Assembly: GCA_030847615.1 (NCBI GenBank)
Contig: JAUMIR010000003.1
Span: forward strand, 284,698,265-284,762,264
Direction of reading: 5' to 3'
From: Gambelia wislizenii
Lineage: Eukaryota > Chordata > Lepidosauria > Squamata > Crotaphytidae
Length of the DNA: 64,000 bases
Part shown: piece after piece, positions 38,401 through 53,000 of the stretch
Position numbering within the stretch: position 1 is the stretch's first letter
Layout of the letters: each line of letters starts with the position of its first letter
The notes under the pieces: model-generated
What the model was told of the DNA's origin: nothing
Database searches by the model: none
What the model saw: the letters and a program-made list of their open reading frames with translations, nothing else
Translations under genes and position numbers: made by a program

Positions 38401-40992
38401 CTTCCAATTCTAACTTCAATAGCAATTTATAGATTTTTCCCAATCAAATGTTAATCCGTACATGAATTCATTTCAAAACTTGTTTTTCTCTCTCGAAGCC
38501 CAAAGATGTCTTATCATCTTTAAATCTTTGCAAGAGTTGCTTGTACTGATACCAATGCATTGATTTTGGTGGTAAAGGGAGGTTTGATGCAGGTAAAGGC
38601 CACACCCTGGCCATGAGGTGGTTTAGAAACAAAAACAAAGCAAGGCAGTACATTTTCTTTTCTCCATTCCGGGAAGCAAAGTCAATTCCTTTTAACATCT
38701 AGGCCATATCTGTCCTGTGCAAAGCTACAGATTATAAGCAGAATGCAGTGAGTCCCTTGAGAAGCCTCTGTACTGAAACATCTTGAGACAAACTTAGGTG
38801 CTTTAAAAGGTAAAACACAACAGTGATAGACAATTTCAGATTGTTTTATCTTAGTTGGAGGTGAAAACTACTTTGAACGTACCTTGCTGCAGTTCTGTTT
38901 AGAAATTTGCTATAGATGAGGCTCTTAGAATTTTTCATGGAGCTGTGGATTTCTTAGTTGATTTTAATATTTATACGCCACTTCTTGTTAAAATAATACT
39001 CAAAGTAGTTTACAATAAAAAATAAATGCTATATAAAAAGAGAAACATTAAGATTACATATTTGGTATGACTAGAACAGTGACTAAACAGCGAAACTCAA
39101 CAAGAGCAATATCATTAAATCAATAGAAATTCCTTAAGAGACAGTTTTAAAAGAAATATTTTTAGTTATATTATTTATGTATTTATACCCTGCTCTTCAG
39201 ACACAAAGGCTCTCAGAGTGGCTTACAAATTATTTAAGCAGTAGTAATTTACACATCTACACCGCATTAAGTTTTTTCCAATGTGTGTTAGCTAATTGCC
39301 CCCACAAGCAAGGTACTCATTTTACCTACCTATGAAAGTATGGAAGGCTGAGTGAACCTTGGAGCCCTTGGGATTGAACTTACAACATTGTGGCTTGCAG
39401 TACTGGCATTTAACCACTGTGCCACCAGGGCTCCCTTAATGTGAAATTAGGTGAATTTTCACTGGCCGGGAATTGGGGCATTGCCACTAAGAAAACCTTA
39501 AGGCAATTGGGTCCCAAATGAAAGATACAGTGGTCAATCTGAGCTATGATTGAGAAGCTAGTATTATGATTTTATGCCTAATTACCTTTGTGGTCTGGTT
39601 TATTCTGTCACCAAGGCATAGATAAAACCATAGTTTTCATTAATTATCTGTAATGGTGTGTTGTTTTTTAACCATTTGCAGCAAGGCAGAAGTGAGTGCA
39701 TAGATGAAGTCCTGTCATCTGATTCTTCATTTTCCTCCCTGCTGAAGAATACTTATCAAAAAGGTGCTGCCAGTCTGTTGGAAAAGGATATTAAAGAGAA
39801 GCTAAATGAAGCTATTTCCCAACTCCAGTCTCAGCAGCTCTTGTTGGCATCGAAGCATGTTCTGCTCTACTTAAAAACTACAGTGGAGTATTTCAACTGT
39901 GTAAGAAATGTCATTCGCTGTCCTGCATCCTTTACTAAGCAACTGTACTGTACTGTATACACAGCTTCACGCATGTTGAAATAGGTGTTACTTTGGTACA
40001 CCAAAACTTTCAAGCAAAATTATGCAGGCGTCAGTATTGTATTGGGCCTGTCTGAGTAAAGCCACAAACACTAGACCCTTAGGCATGTCTGCTGCTATGT
40101 GCACCGCTGCAGGCCCCTGAGGGAAAGGTCTGCTCACTCTATGCCTGTGAGAGGGGTGGGTAATCCCTGTTCTGAAACAGTATAAATTATTTAAAGTAGT
40201 CTTCAACCTGGTAACAAAATATGGAGCTTTAACCTTCAAAAACACAGAGACTTTAAAATTAATTAAACTTAATTACTGTATTTTTTACAAACACCAGATA
40301 ATGCACAAATACACACATCAGGTCGTCCTACTATTAATGTCAAGTTTCAGGTGACTAGGATTCATAGTCTTGGAGGTCTGGCTCTGACAAACAATCAAAC
40401 ACACTTTCTGGTGGATGGGCTGAGAACATCTTGAGCAGTTGGGTTGGCTCCTCCCGTTGCTCCAAGTAGGCAGGAAGAAAAAAGAAAGAGAGGCCTTCTG
40501 AGTAGCCCCAAGGGGGAGGAGCCACCCCAGAAAACCAGTTCTGCTTCCTGCCTTTACTCCAGTATATGATATATAATATAACAACATATTTAATCATCAT
40601 CATCATCATTATATTTGTTTATATGTTGCCTTTCTCCTAAAATTAGGACTGAAGGTGGCTTACAGTTTAAAAAACACTCTTCAAAGGCAGCCCCATGTAG
40701 AGCATGTTACAGTAGTCCAAATAGGACATAACTAAGACAGGTACCACCGTGACCAGATCCGACATCTCAAGAAATGGGTGCAGTTGGCACACAAGCCTTA
40801 AATGTGCAAAAGCACTGCTGGCTACTACAGAAACTTGGACCTTCATATTCTGAGCTGAGTCCAGGAGTATCCCCAAACTGTGAACTTGTGTCTTCAGGGG
40901 ACGTGTAACCCCATCAAACACAGGCTCATACTGCTACAGCCCAGGACCATCTGCTGAAACTGATTTGCAAAACCTTCAGGATAAAAATATAA

Positions 40993-41032
<40 letters not shown>

Positions 41033-44000
41033 CTCTTGGGTATGTTGCCGTTTCCTGTGTGCTGATTGGCTGCTTAGGGACCTGACCAACCAATAACAGG
41101 TCTGTTGGGCAACCAATCAGCACACTGGGGGTGGGACCATGTAGATTCCAAACATGGCCACTGGAGAGGGAGTGGCATGGGGTGAATGTGGTGTGTGCTG
41201 GAGTGCAGGGGGTGGGGGCCAAGGGGCAGAAAGAGCAGAGGGGGGGCAGCAGGGGGGAAGAACAAGCTGAGGGGGTGGCAGGGGGGCAGAACAAGCGGAG
41301 GGGGGCAGCAGGGGGTAGAACAAGCAGAGGGGGGCAGGGGGCAGAACAAGCAGAGGGGGGTAGGGGGCAGAACAAGCAGAGGGGGGTAGGGGGCAGAACA
41401 AGTGGAGGGGGGTAGGGGGCAAAACAAGCGGAGGGGGATGGCAGGGGGGCAGAACAAGCGGGGGGCAGCAGGAGGGAAGAACAAGCGGAGGGGGTGGCAG
41501 GGGGGCAGAACAAGTGGAGGGGGGTGGCAGGGGGCAGAACAAGCGGAGGGGGCAGCAGGGTGGCAGAACAAATGGAGGGGGGCAGAACAAGCAGAGGGGG
41601 TTGCAGGGGGGCAGAACAAGTGGAGGGGGTGTGGCAGAGGGGCAGAAAAAGCGGAGGGGGATGGCAGGGGCAGAACAAGCGGAGGGGGCGTGGCAGGGTG
41701 GCAGAACAAGCGGAGGGGGGCAGAACAAGTGGAGGGGGTGGCAGAGGGGCAGAACAAGCGGAGGGGGATGGCAGGGGGGCAGAACAAGCAGAAGGGGTGG
41801 CAGGGGGCAGTTTTTTTAATGGCGTATGGTACGCCGGGTCCAGCTAGTATATATATATAATGGTCAGCATGTCCTTTTTGGTGCAGTGAAAAGATGCAGT
41901 TTACTTGCTCACCCCTTTCCCTGAGTCTTTCCCCGAGTCTTTCCCCCCCTTACCCTGAAATATGTATTCTTTTCTAACAGTTTGACAAAAAAACTGGTAT
42001 TTCCCTTCTTACCCTCTTTGTGGACCTACTGAAGAGCCTGCTGCACAAAGGTGATGAGGCAGAATTGTGTGATCAGCAGGAACAGAAACATGCCCAAACT
42101 GAATCTGATCTTTTTGTGGATGCAGAGTTCCTGATGGCAGCTGAGACTGGAAATGATAAGGTATTAACATGTCTGTATAACTGCATGGACCTTGGGGCTG
42201 AAACACATCTTTCTGCTATCCCACATAATTGTTTACAGATGCAAAACCAATAGGTATGAAACATTTTCTGTTTAAATTACCTTTCCTCAGAGAAGTGGAA
42301 AGCCTCTCCTCAGTGAAGTGGAATGATTCTCCACATACTTAAAAGTAGTTTACGTCTGATAATTAAAAGATGAAATCCTGTAGATAGTAAAACCTGGTTT
42401 GTGCAACTCAGCCATGGAATTGCAACAACCCTGGTTTAATCAGTTATAAGAAGCGTACTTGTGTATGCTTCCTGATTGCTCCCTTCTGCGGCACTTAAAC
42501 AAATCATGGCACCTTGCTGGGAGAAGGGCAGGATATAAATAAAATAATTTTTAAAAATTCTTTCATGTGAACCCAAACACAGCTACAACTCTGGTTTGTT
42601 TCTGTCCCAACAAACTCAAGATGGAACCAGAAACAAACCTTAAAACATGGATTCTGGTGTGTTGGGAGAAAAGCCAGGGCAGTAGCTGTGCTTGGTGTGA
42701 AGCTCTGTGGTTTATTTAGCTGTTCATGCTGCAAGCTCTTTTCTAGTGGTAAACCAGAGATCCAACAGATCTTGTTTCTCGTGTTGTGGAAATTCATCCA
42801 GTGTCTGTTAACTGTGCACTTTCATTTGCATCCAGTTTTCATTTCTACAGATGGTGCACTTCATCCATTCTTTATTGCTACTTCCTGGAGCCTTAAAATA
42901 ACATGAGCAGGTTTCTGAGATTGCCAATATCCTCTTAACCACCTGAGGACCAGAAAGCCAGAGGCTAGCTGTAGTCAGTCACTGCACATACCTCTGTTTC
43001 TTCAGTCTTACTACTGAATTGCCTTATTTACTACTTTAAAAAAATACAGACTCTTCTAGGATTGTGTGAAGTCTATTTGTTAGGTAAAAATCAGTAATAT
43101 AGCCGGAGACCATTGATACCATAGAACTGGAGAAGATGCAGAAAATGACAACCAGAATTATCAGTGGTCTGGTGCAAATTCTCTATAAGGGAAAGCTGCA
43201 ACATTTTTTTTTTTAAATTTATAAAAAGCATGAGTAATAGGGAACATAATCGTCTGTTCTGAAAGAATGATTGGTTGGAAAGAAATAGGTAGAAAAGTAT
43301 TTTTTTAAAAAAAACATTTCTCATAATACTGCAGCTCAGTACCATCGACTGAAACTGATTTGAAAAACCTTCAGGAGACAATAAATAAATAAATATAAGC
43401 CCACACAGCCCGTAGCTTTTCTGTAGAATTCAGTATAGCAAGATGTGATGACCACTAGATTAGATCCCTTTTAAAGCAGGACTGGAGCTTCATAGAGGAA
43501 GGTCTCAATGGCTGCTGGTCAATAGTGGCTGTTCTCCTTCACCCCCCAACCATTTCTTGACCAAAGATAATGGTGTGTTTTTGTTTTGTTGACAACTGGA
43601 AGTAGGCTTCTAGTCATTTTGATTTGGGTATGAGTGCATGTGGCCTGCAGCAGGTTTGGGCAGGGGGTGGGCCCTGGAGCTGCTGAACTTGGGTAGGAGT
43701 AACAGTGGGAGGGCTGTTGCCTTCCTGCCCTCTTTGTGGATTTCCCAAAGGTATTTAGTTATCCACTGTGTGAAACAGGATGCTGAATTAAATGGATCTT
43801 TAAGCCTAGATCCAGAAAACATAGTGTGGTAGAGTAGCTCTATATCAATGTATTTAAATGCTCCACAAGGAGCTCCACAGCGGAGCTCCCTTGTCTATAC
43901 TTCTTCCCCAGTGTGGAAGAGTAGCTGGGGGACTTCTAAAGCATGGCTCTGTTTGCCCAGCCACTGGTCAGGTGCAGGGCTGCATCTAGGCACATTCCAG

Positions 44001-47000
44001 TCACTCTTGCACACCCAGCAAAGAAGGTGCAACTTCTTCCCCCAGCATAAAAGCTACTCTGTCTTTGCCAGGCATTTGAGGGCAGGTGGCAGGCACTTGG
44101 TGTAGCCCCACACATGATCAGTGGTGGAGAAAATAGAGCCATGCCTGAAAGCCCCTTGCTCATCTTGCGCTGCAGGAGCAACAGTGTTGCATAAGAAGGT
44201 ACAAAATACCTACTTCCACAGCTTTATGCAGAGTACATAGTCAAGGGTAACTGAGAGCTTTGCTGGAGTATATATATCATCAACAGTATCATGGCTGTAA
44301 TGTAATCTAACAAGGCTTTGCTTATGTTGATTGGGTGATGCCTTTTGCTATAACCATCTCTTTTTTACAGATACTGGAAGAGTTACTTTCTGTGGTCTTC
44401 AAACACCCTACATTGGAGAATTGGTTCCTGGCTGTAGAAAAACATTCTGTCCCACCTCACAATTTGAGTCCACTTAAAGTGAAACTGCTCTCAGCTCAAC
44501 TGAATTGTGGTATCCTTGAGCTGTTGCAGATGGGTTGCTCACTGTTGCAACCCAGGAATCAACTAGACATCCTCTCTAAATATTTCAGTACTGTCACTAG
44601 AACTGTCTTAGAAGAACTGTGCACTGTTAGTAAAGAAGGGTGCAAGATGTATCTCAAAGGATCCCAGCAGATGGAGGCATTGCAAAAGCTGTATACATAC
44701 ATGGATACACCACAGCTAAAAGAAATTGTACTGGCTATGCTGCAGCTTCCCAAAGAAAATTTGGTCAGGAAAACATCTGAAACTGTTTCTGAAAAAGAAG
44801 TGTACTTGAGTAGTTATGGAAAGACTTTGATTCAGCTTCTCATGGAAAGCTACCAGAGAGGATCCCTGAAGGAAGACCAGTTCCTTTCAAGAGAGCACAT
44901 TCAAGGGATGGGTCTTCTATTAACCACAGCAGTCACAGAGGAGCTAGAAAAGGTCTTCATGTATGTGATACAGAAAGAACCTGTCTTTGCCCAAGCTGTT
45001 GGTATCGATGTGCTGCTCTTCTGTCTTAATCGTTCCACGGAAACTTCCCTTGCCATTGTTGCTTTGTTGATTCAGTATTGTCAGACACACTTGCTCCAGT
45101 TCGAGCTTTGGTGTATGAAGCGTCATACAGGCAAACTTCTGAAAAAGAATGTGGGCTTTTTTCTGCCACTTGTCAATACATACTTGGATTGTCAAGAGCA
45201 GCGTTATTTCACCCGCCTGTCAAAAGGTAACAGCAGCTACCTTAATGAATAAATCTCACATTGCAGTCTTTTTGAGGACAGGTCAATCTTTTTAGTTGTA
45301 ATAATTTTGTGCCATCAGGAAGTGTGTGTGTGTGTGTGTTCTTTTAATTTTGCAAAGCAGAGTTGTGAGTGACAGTGAAAGTATACTTGGGGCTTTTTGT
45401 TCTACTTTTAAAATTTGTTTAGAACACATCCTGCCAGTTTAAGCTTGTATATGAACACATACAGTATTACCAAATGCAGTTCATGAAAGAAACTCTTAGC
45501 TAGGGCCTGTTTTTGCAGCCACGTGGAATTCTTATTTATATTAATTATTTATTTATTACACTTACATCCTGCCGTGGCTTACAATAATTTTAAAATGCTA
45601 ATTACAAAATCAAGAGTTTACCTAAGATTACCTTTCCGAGCAGATTTGCTAGGCATCTCACCAGAGATTGTGATACTTGTCTTGGCAGGCAGTTTTTCTT
45701 GGACATTGAGTGGGCATTTGTTATATTATACCAAAGGCTTTAAAATGTTAACAAGCTCTGCTGGTACACATTTCCTCACAGTAGACTGGAGACCCATGAA
45801 ATGCATAACACCTGCCAAAGCCTTTCCTATTTTGCACTGTTCTTTCCTGCAGTGTCTTCGGCTGTTACAACTGTCTTAAGAGATGTTTTGTGGTCAGAAC
45901 TGCTGGACATGGTTCTGAATACAAGTTCATCATCAGAGCTGTTCACTGAGGAGTGTCGTGTTCTCTCCAAGCTACTGCCATCTTCAGAAACAGACAGTTT
46001 CATTAATCTCATGGAAAACTTACCTGTGGTTCTTGAGAAAGGGGGAAGCCACGAATAGTAAGGCTACTGAATTTCTATCTTAAATTCTGAATCTGTTTTT
46101 TAGTTATACAGTGGATAGTTTCTCTTTAGATCGTATTATAGAATCATAGAATCATAGAATTGTAGAGTTGGAAGAGAACACGGGGGCCATCCAGTCTAAC
46201 CCCCTGCCACGCAGGAAATCTTGATCAAAGCATCCCCAACAGATGGCAATCCAGCCTCTGTTTAAAGACCTCCAAGGAAGGAGATCCCACCATGCTCCGA
46301 GGGAGTGTGTTCCACTGCCAAACAGCTCTTACTGTCAGAAAGTTCCTCCTAATGTTGAGGTGGAATCTCTGTTCCTGGAGCTTGCACCCATTGCTCCGTG
46401 TTCCAGTCTCTGGTGCTGCAGAAAACAAGCCTGCTCCATCCTCAGCGTGACATCCCTTCAAATACTTAAACAGGGCTATTGTATCGCCTCTTAACTGTCT
46501 TTTTTCCAGGCTAAACATACCCAGCTCCCTGAGTCTCTCCTCATAAGGCATGGTTTCCACACCTTTCACCATTTTAGTTGCCCTTCTCTGGTCACGCTCC
46601 TGTCAGGGATGATGGGAGTTGTAGCTCTTCACCTCTGGCTCAAACTCACCACCTTATTATGCAGCAGAGCCAACCAGCTTAGATCAGTGTTTAATGCTTT
46701 CCTCCAAAGCAGCAGAGTTTCAGAGAATAGGCTGAAGATCCTGACAAACTCTCCAAGCCTTCTCACTCTTCTCCAGGTGTCTCCAAAACGTCTCCAGGAA
46801 TCACCCAGGCAACTCAGTAGTATAAAACCTACTTTATTCTTCTATATAAATATACTATATGGTCAACAAATCACAATCTCTATACACTACACCACCTCTA
46901 CTCCAAACTACTGCACCTCTACTCAGCCACAATACATTGGCAAACATTGCAATTTTATAGCCATTGTTTATCACCACCCACTAGCTAGTTTCCACCCAGT

Positions 47001-50000
47001 GGGTGTGTACTTCCATTCTGATTGGTCCACATAGTTCCACCCGTGCTTAAGACCAACCCATGTATTTCAACATTTCACCTTGTACACTTAATGATTCTCA
47101 GGTGTTTCCATTCTGCATTCAGTACCTCTGTCCTTGGCTCTCAGGCCTTCTAGATTACATTAGCAGTTTCACCTGTGTAGCCCCATAATTGCTCTTGCTT
47201 AGTCATTGTGACTTTCACATACATATTTTATTTCTTTCACTGTATGTCCCATGTTGCATTTTCCTTAACAATCCCCTCCGAAATAAAATATTGTATGTGT
47301 CTTACAATGTCATTCCAACCATTTGTGTCAGCCTTTCATGTTTTTCTGCTGTCAATGCTTTTGTGAACAAATCTGCTATGTTGTGTTGTGTTTCTATATA
47401 TCTCAATTCTATTTCACCCTTCTGAACCATGTCTCGCACATTTTGATATCTTACACCAACATATTTTGTTCTGTTCTTCAAACTTTCAGTTTCAGCTATC
47501 GCTATGCATGACTGTGAATCTTCCAGAATTTCCACTGGTATCTTGTAACTTTCTATTAAATCATTTAACAATTGCTTAATCCACTGTACCTCATTTACTA
47601 TCTCATTCAAAGCAGCGAATTCTGCTTCAGTTGTGCTTATCGCTACATTAGCTTGTTTTCTACTTCTCCAAACTATTGGACTTTCACTATATTTAATTAT
47701 CATTCCTGTAACTGACTTCTTGTCTCCTAATTCTGATGCAAATGAACTGTCTACATAACAATCTAGATCTGAACTACTGCTTCTTATAATCAATTTCCTA
47801 TCTAAGGTTCCTTTCAAATATCTCAATAAATGTTTTACCGCTGTCCAGTCTTCAATTTTTGGATCATTAACCCTTCTAGACAATACATTTACAGCATAAG
47901 AAATGTCTGGTCTGGTGTGGCAAGATATGAATTGTAAAGATCCTATTATACTTCTGAAGAGAATCTTGTCCTCAAACGCTCTAGTTGTTTCCTCAGACAC
48001 AAAACCAGTTGTCATTGGAGCTCTTACTATTTTTGCATTCTGTAATCCACACTTTTCAATCAATCTTTCAATTTTATTTCTCTGACTTAATAAACAATGT
48101 CCTTCTTCTGTCCATTCAACGCAAATACCTAAATAAGACTTCAATACACCTAAGTCCTTCAAAACAAACTTCTTAGACAATTCTCTTTTTACTGACTCAA
48201 TTTCCCGTTTTGACTTTGCTGCTACGCACAAATCATCTGTCACGCAGGAATACACAATCAAAGCATCCCTGACAGATGGCCATCCATCCTCTGTTTAAAG
48301 ACCTCCAAGGAAGGAGTCCCCACCATGCTCCAAGGGAGTAGGTTCCACTGCCGAACAGCTCTTACTGTCAAAAAGTTCCTCCTAATGTTGAGGTGGAATC
48401 TCTGTTCCTGGAGCTTACATCCATTGTTCTGTGTTCTAGTCTCTGGAGTAGCAGAAAACAAGCTTGCTCCATCCTCAATGTGACACCCCTTCAAATACTT
48501 AAACAAGGCTATCATATCGCCCCTTAACCATCTTTTTTCCAGGCTAAACATACCCAGCTCCCTGAGTCTCTCCTCATAAGGCATGGTTTCCACACCTTTC
48601 ACCATTTTAGTTGCCCTTCTCTGGTCACGCTCCAATTTGTCAATATCCTTTTTGAATTGTGGTGTCCAGAACTGGACACAGTATTCTAGGTGAGGTCTGA
48701 CCAAGGCAGAATAGAGTGGCACTATTACTTCCCTTGATCTAGACACTATACTTCTATTGATACAGCCCAAAATCGCATTGGCCTTTTTAGCTGCCGCATC
48801 ACATTGTTGACTCATGTTCAACTTGTGGTCTACTAGGACTCCTAGATCCCTTTCGCACGTAGTCTCATTCAGCCAGGTCTCTCCCATCCTATATCTATGC
48901 ATTTCATTTTTCCGCCCTAAGTGCAGTACTTTACATTTCTCTGTATTGAATTTCATTTTGTTAGCTTTGGCCCAGCTCTCCAGTCTATCCAGGTCATTCT
49001 GAATTTTGATCCTCTCCTATAGGGTATTAGCTACTCCTCCTAATTTGGTGTCATCTGCAAATTTGATAAGTATGCCCCTAATTCCCTCATCTAAGTCATT
49101 GATAAAGATGTTGAATAGCACTGGGCCCAGGACAGAACCCTGTGGCACCCCACTGGTCATATCTTTCCAAGACGAAGAGGAGCCACTGCTGAGCACCCTT
49201 TGGGTTCGGCCGGTCAACCAATTACAAATCCATTGAACAGTTAACTTGTCTAGCCCACATTTTACAAGCTTGTTTGCAAGAATGTCATGGGGAACCTTGT
49301 CAAAGGCCTTACTGAAATCAAGGTATGCGATATCCACAGCGTTCCCTTCATCTACGAAGCTGGTAACTTTATCAAAAAAAGAGATCAGGTTAGTCTGGCA
49401 TGACTTGTTTCTCTGAAACCCATGTTGACTTTTTGTGATTATGGCATTGCCTTCTAAATGTTCACAGACTCTCTGTTTAATGATATGCTCTAGAATCTTC
49501 CCTGGTATTGATGGTCAGACTAACTGGAGTATAATTGTTGGGATCCTCTTTTTTCCCCTTTTTGAAGATGGGGACAACGTTTGCCCTCCTCCAGTCTGCT
49601 GGGACTTTTCCTGCTCTCCAGGAATTCTCAAATATTATTGCCAATGGCTCTGAGATTATATTTGCCAGCTCTTTTAATACTCTTGGATGTAGTTCATCTG
49701 GTCCTGGAGATTTAAATTCATTTAGATTAAGAAGGTATTCCTGTACTACCTCTTTGCTTATTTTGAGCTGGATTTCCCCTATTGTGTCATCTGTTCCATT
49801 ATCCTCAGGTTGGTCCTCCTTTTCCTTTTCTGAAAACACTGAGGCAAAGAAGGTGTTGAGTAATTCTGCCTTTTCTCTGTCCCCTGTTAGCATTTTGCCA
49901 TCTTCTCCCCATAGTGGCCCTATCATTTCCTTCTTCCTCCTTTTGCTGCGGACATACCCAAAAAAACCCCTTTTTATTGTTCTTAACCTCCCTAGCAAGC

Positions 50001-53000
50001 CTGAGCTCATTCTGCGCTTTAGCTTTTCTGACTTTACTCCTACACGTGTTTGCTATCTGTTTGAATTCTTCTTTGGTGATTTCCCCCCTTTTTCCATTTC
50101 CTATACATGTTCTGTTTAAAACTTAGCTCCATTGAAAGTTCCTTAGTCATCCATCCTGGTTTCTTGAGACACCTCACATTTTTCTTCCTCAATGGTACTG
50201 TTTGAAATTGTGCCTTCAGTATCTCCCTTTTGAGAAAGTCCCATCCGTCTTGAGGTCTCTTCTCTCTTAGTATTCCTGACCATGGGATCACCCCCAGTAT
50301 TTCCCTGAGTTTATTGAAATCAGCTCTCCTAAAGTCAAGAATGTGTGTCTGACTATGCCTGGCTTCTCCTTTCCATTGTATAACAAACTCCAGGAGAACA
50401 TGATCACTCTCTCCTAAGGATCCCACCACTTGCACCCCATTAACCAGGTCATCTCTGTTGGTTAGGATCAGATCTAAAATAGCTGACCCCCTTGTTGTCT
50501 CTTCCACCTTTTGGACCATGAAATTGTCTTCCAGGCAAGTAAGGAATTTGCTAGACCTTGAAGTTTTGGCTGAGTTAGATTGCCAGCAAATATCAGGATA
50601 GTTGAAGTCACCCATCACTACTACATCTCTCCTTTCTGCATGTGTGTTCATCTGTTCTAGAAAGGCATCATCCAATTCCTCCGTCTGATTTGGGGGTCTG
50701 TAGTAGAGTCCCACAATAACATCCCTGTTGTTTCCCTCCCCTTTAATTTTTATCCAGATGCTCTCCACCTGGCTTCCAGTATTGATGTCATGGATCTCTT
50801 CACTGGTGTAAATATCCCTGACATATAATGCTATTCCTCTTCCTTTCCTGTTTGGCCTGTTTCTCTTAAAAAGGTTATACCCCTCTATTCCTACATTCCA
50901 ATCATGTGACTCATCCCACCAGGTTTCAGTAATGCCTATTATATCATATTTGTTTTGTAGTGCAAGGAGTTCAAGTTCATCTTGCTTATTTCCCATGCTC
51001 TGTGCATTAGTGTAGAGACATCTAAGACCATGTGTTCCCTTTGCTTGCTGCCTGTGCAAGTTTTTTTTGCCTCCCACTGTTGGGTCCTTGCGCTGTTTGC
51101 CTTGTTCCCTCTATGACAGTTTGACTATTTTCCCCAGCCCTTTTGCCTTCCAGAATACTGTCTCCCTCCCCCATTTGACTCAGTTTAAAGCCCTCCTGAT
51201 CAAATTCTTGAGACTGTTGGCAAAAATGTATTCTTGCTAAAGGATTCCAAAGGTCAGCCCATAAAATTGAAACCTGTTGGTACTGGGGGGAAGAAGCCTA
51301 ATTACTTTGGAACAAGACAGTTACCAACACTCTACCTACATTCTGATTGGCCAAGAGTATGGGATATATATTTGGAATTGTGTAAACCAGGGGTGGGTAA
51401 CACGTGGCCAGTGGGCCCCAAGTGGCCCAAAGGATGGTCCAGTGTGACCCCTGGGATTCTTTCTGCTCCCCCCACCTCATATCCCTGAAAAGAAAATCCA
51501 GCTCTCCCCACCTCCCAGCTCCATTTTTTATCCAACGTAAGTAAAACAACTCTGGGATGCTTCAAAATACTGTTCTGGGAACCTTTACCTCAACATCAGA
51601 GTAAAGGCCCATACTCAAAATGTCCTCAAGGGTGACTGGGAAGGATACAATATCACTTCTGTTTTCCCAAAATGGTAGGTCTGATAGCACACTGCATCCC
51701 TCCAGAGCAGTTGAAAATTGGGTACTGTGGCCCTCTGGTCTCCAAAGTATGTCCATCCTGTTCTAAATGGTATAATAACCACCTGACACAGACAAGAATA
51801 TGCACTCCATACCTAAGTGTGTGAGCCTGAAAGTGCTCTTAATCCTTCTTATGTATAGAAATAAACTATAATAGAAATAAACTGACAGTGTATTGACTCC
51901 TGCGGAGTCAATAAGCACCAGATTAAAATGTTGTGAATAAGCTGAGTAACTTTATACTCAAAATGTATCAAGCTTCAACATTAGAAGAGCTGCAGTCTTG
52001 TTTTTTAACCTTGTTTTTGTCATTTATTGGAGAGAGGGCAAATTCAAGCATAATCTCAGTTCTTTTGGCACTAGACAAATGAGTCCTGCCCTCATGCAGA
52101 TAGTAATAGTAATAGCACCTGCATTTCTATACCGCTTTATAATGCTAAGCACTCTCTAAGTGGTTTACAATGTGTTAGCTAAATCTTCCCTTAAATCATT
52201 TGCCCATGACCAGTTTCCTTCTTCACTTCATAGTATCTGATCTTGGGTTGCTTCCAGATCTGAAATCAGTTTGCCTGTAAAATGTCATTAACCCAGAACA
52301 GGGAGCTATCAGGCAGCTACCAGCCTATCAGGTGTTCATGGACTGCAACTCCCATCATCATTAGCTAGCAAAGCCAATAGTGAGTGATTATGGGAACCAC
52401 AGTCTAGCAATCTCTGGAAAGCTACAAGATGGCCACACCTGGGTTACAAACTAAGATTGCAAATCATGGTTTGAACTCTGCAGCCCTGATTTGAATGTGG
52501 ATAAACTGGTTTCTGCAAATCGTCATTTGCTTGATTGGATGGAATGGCAAGCTGCTGTTTACATCTAAATCAGAGTTGAAGGAAGACTCGAACATCTGAG
52601 GGAGGCAAGTAGAACAAGCACAGAACTCCTTCATGTAGTTTCAGACCTCTTGTGGTATTCATGACTCATCTGATCAGTTGCTCCCCTGAGCTCGAAATTA
52701 TTCCAGCACCTACATGCTCATGCTAGTAGAACATTCATAAGGCTTCTCCAACCCTCAGGGATCCTAACAAACAATATTAGTATTATATACTAGGCCAATT
52801 AGCAACTACCTATTTTCAGTGGGTAAAGAACGGCTCTCTGAACATGTACTCCTTCCATCTTCATCAGTGTTTTCTTTTCCCTTCAGTTTAAGGTGAAGGG
52901 GGTGGTGAAATGAACATACAAGTGTGGCTTTATTGCTTTTTAAAAATCTCTTTAGTTGGATGATTGCTGATGCTATATCAAGAGCCCTGGAGAGTTCTGC

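Larger units (their letters stand above)
46601..48240 (-). mobile_element. Ty1/copia LTR retrotransposon, 3' half
   Basis: On the minus strand: RT (from the DDL box) and RNase H, then a polypurine tract (inverse of 47271-47279, GGAGGGGAT), then a 670-bp LTR with TG...CA ends (46601-47270). The element is cut inside RT at about 48240, where CR1 sequence abuts. There is no 5' LTR, gag, protease or integrase here. Copia elements are uncommon in vertebrates but known in reptiles and fish. Confidence 0.88.

Noticed and set aside
40995..41787. Long Pro/Cys-rich minus-strand and Gly/Arg-rich plus-strand open frames
   Set aside because: They are produced by the G-rich minisatellite, which is open in several frames on both strands. 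There is no start context or homology.
41215..41815. CRISPR-like direct repeat array
   Set aside because: The units are contiguous and variable with no unique spacers, in a vertebrate intron. It is a minisatellite.
46045..46058. End of the URB1 coding sequence at TAG
   Set aside because: A consensus donor overlaps the TAG, phases match the next exon, and URB1-like sequence continues in exons 16 and 17.
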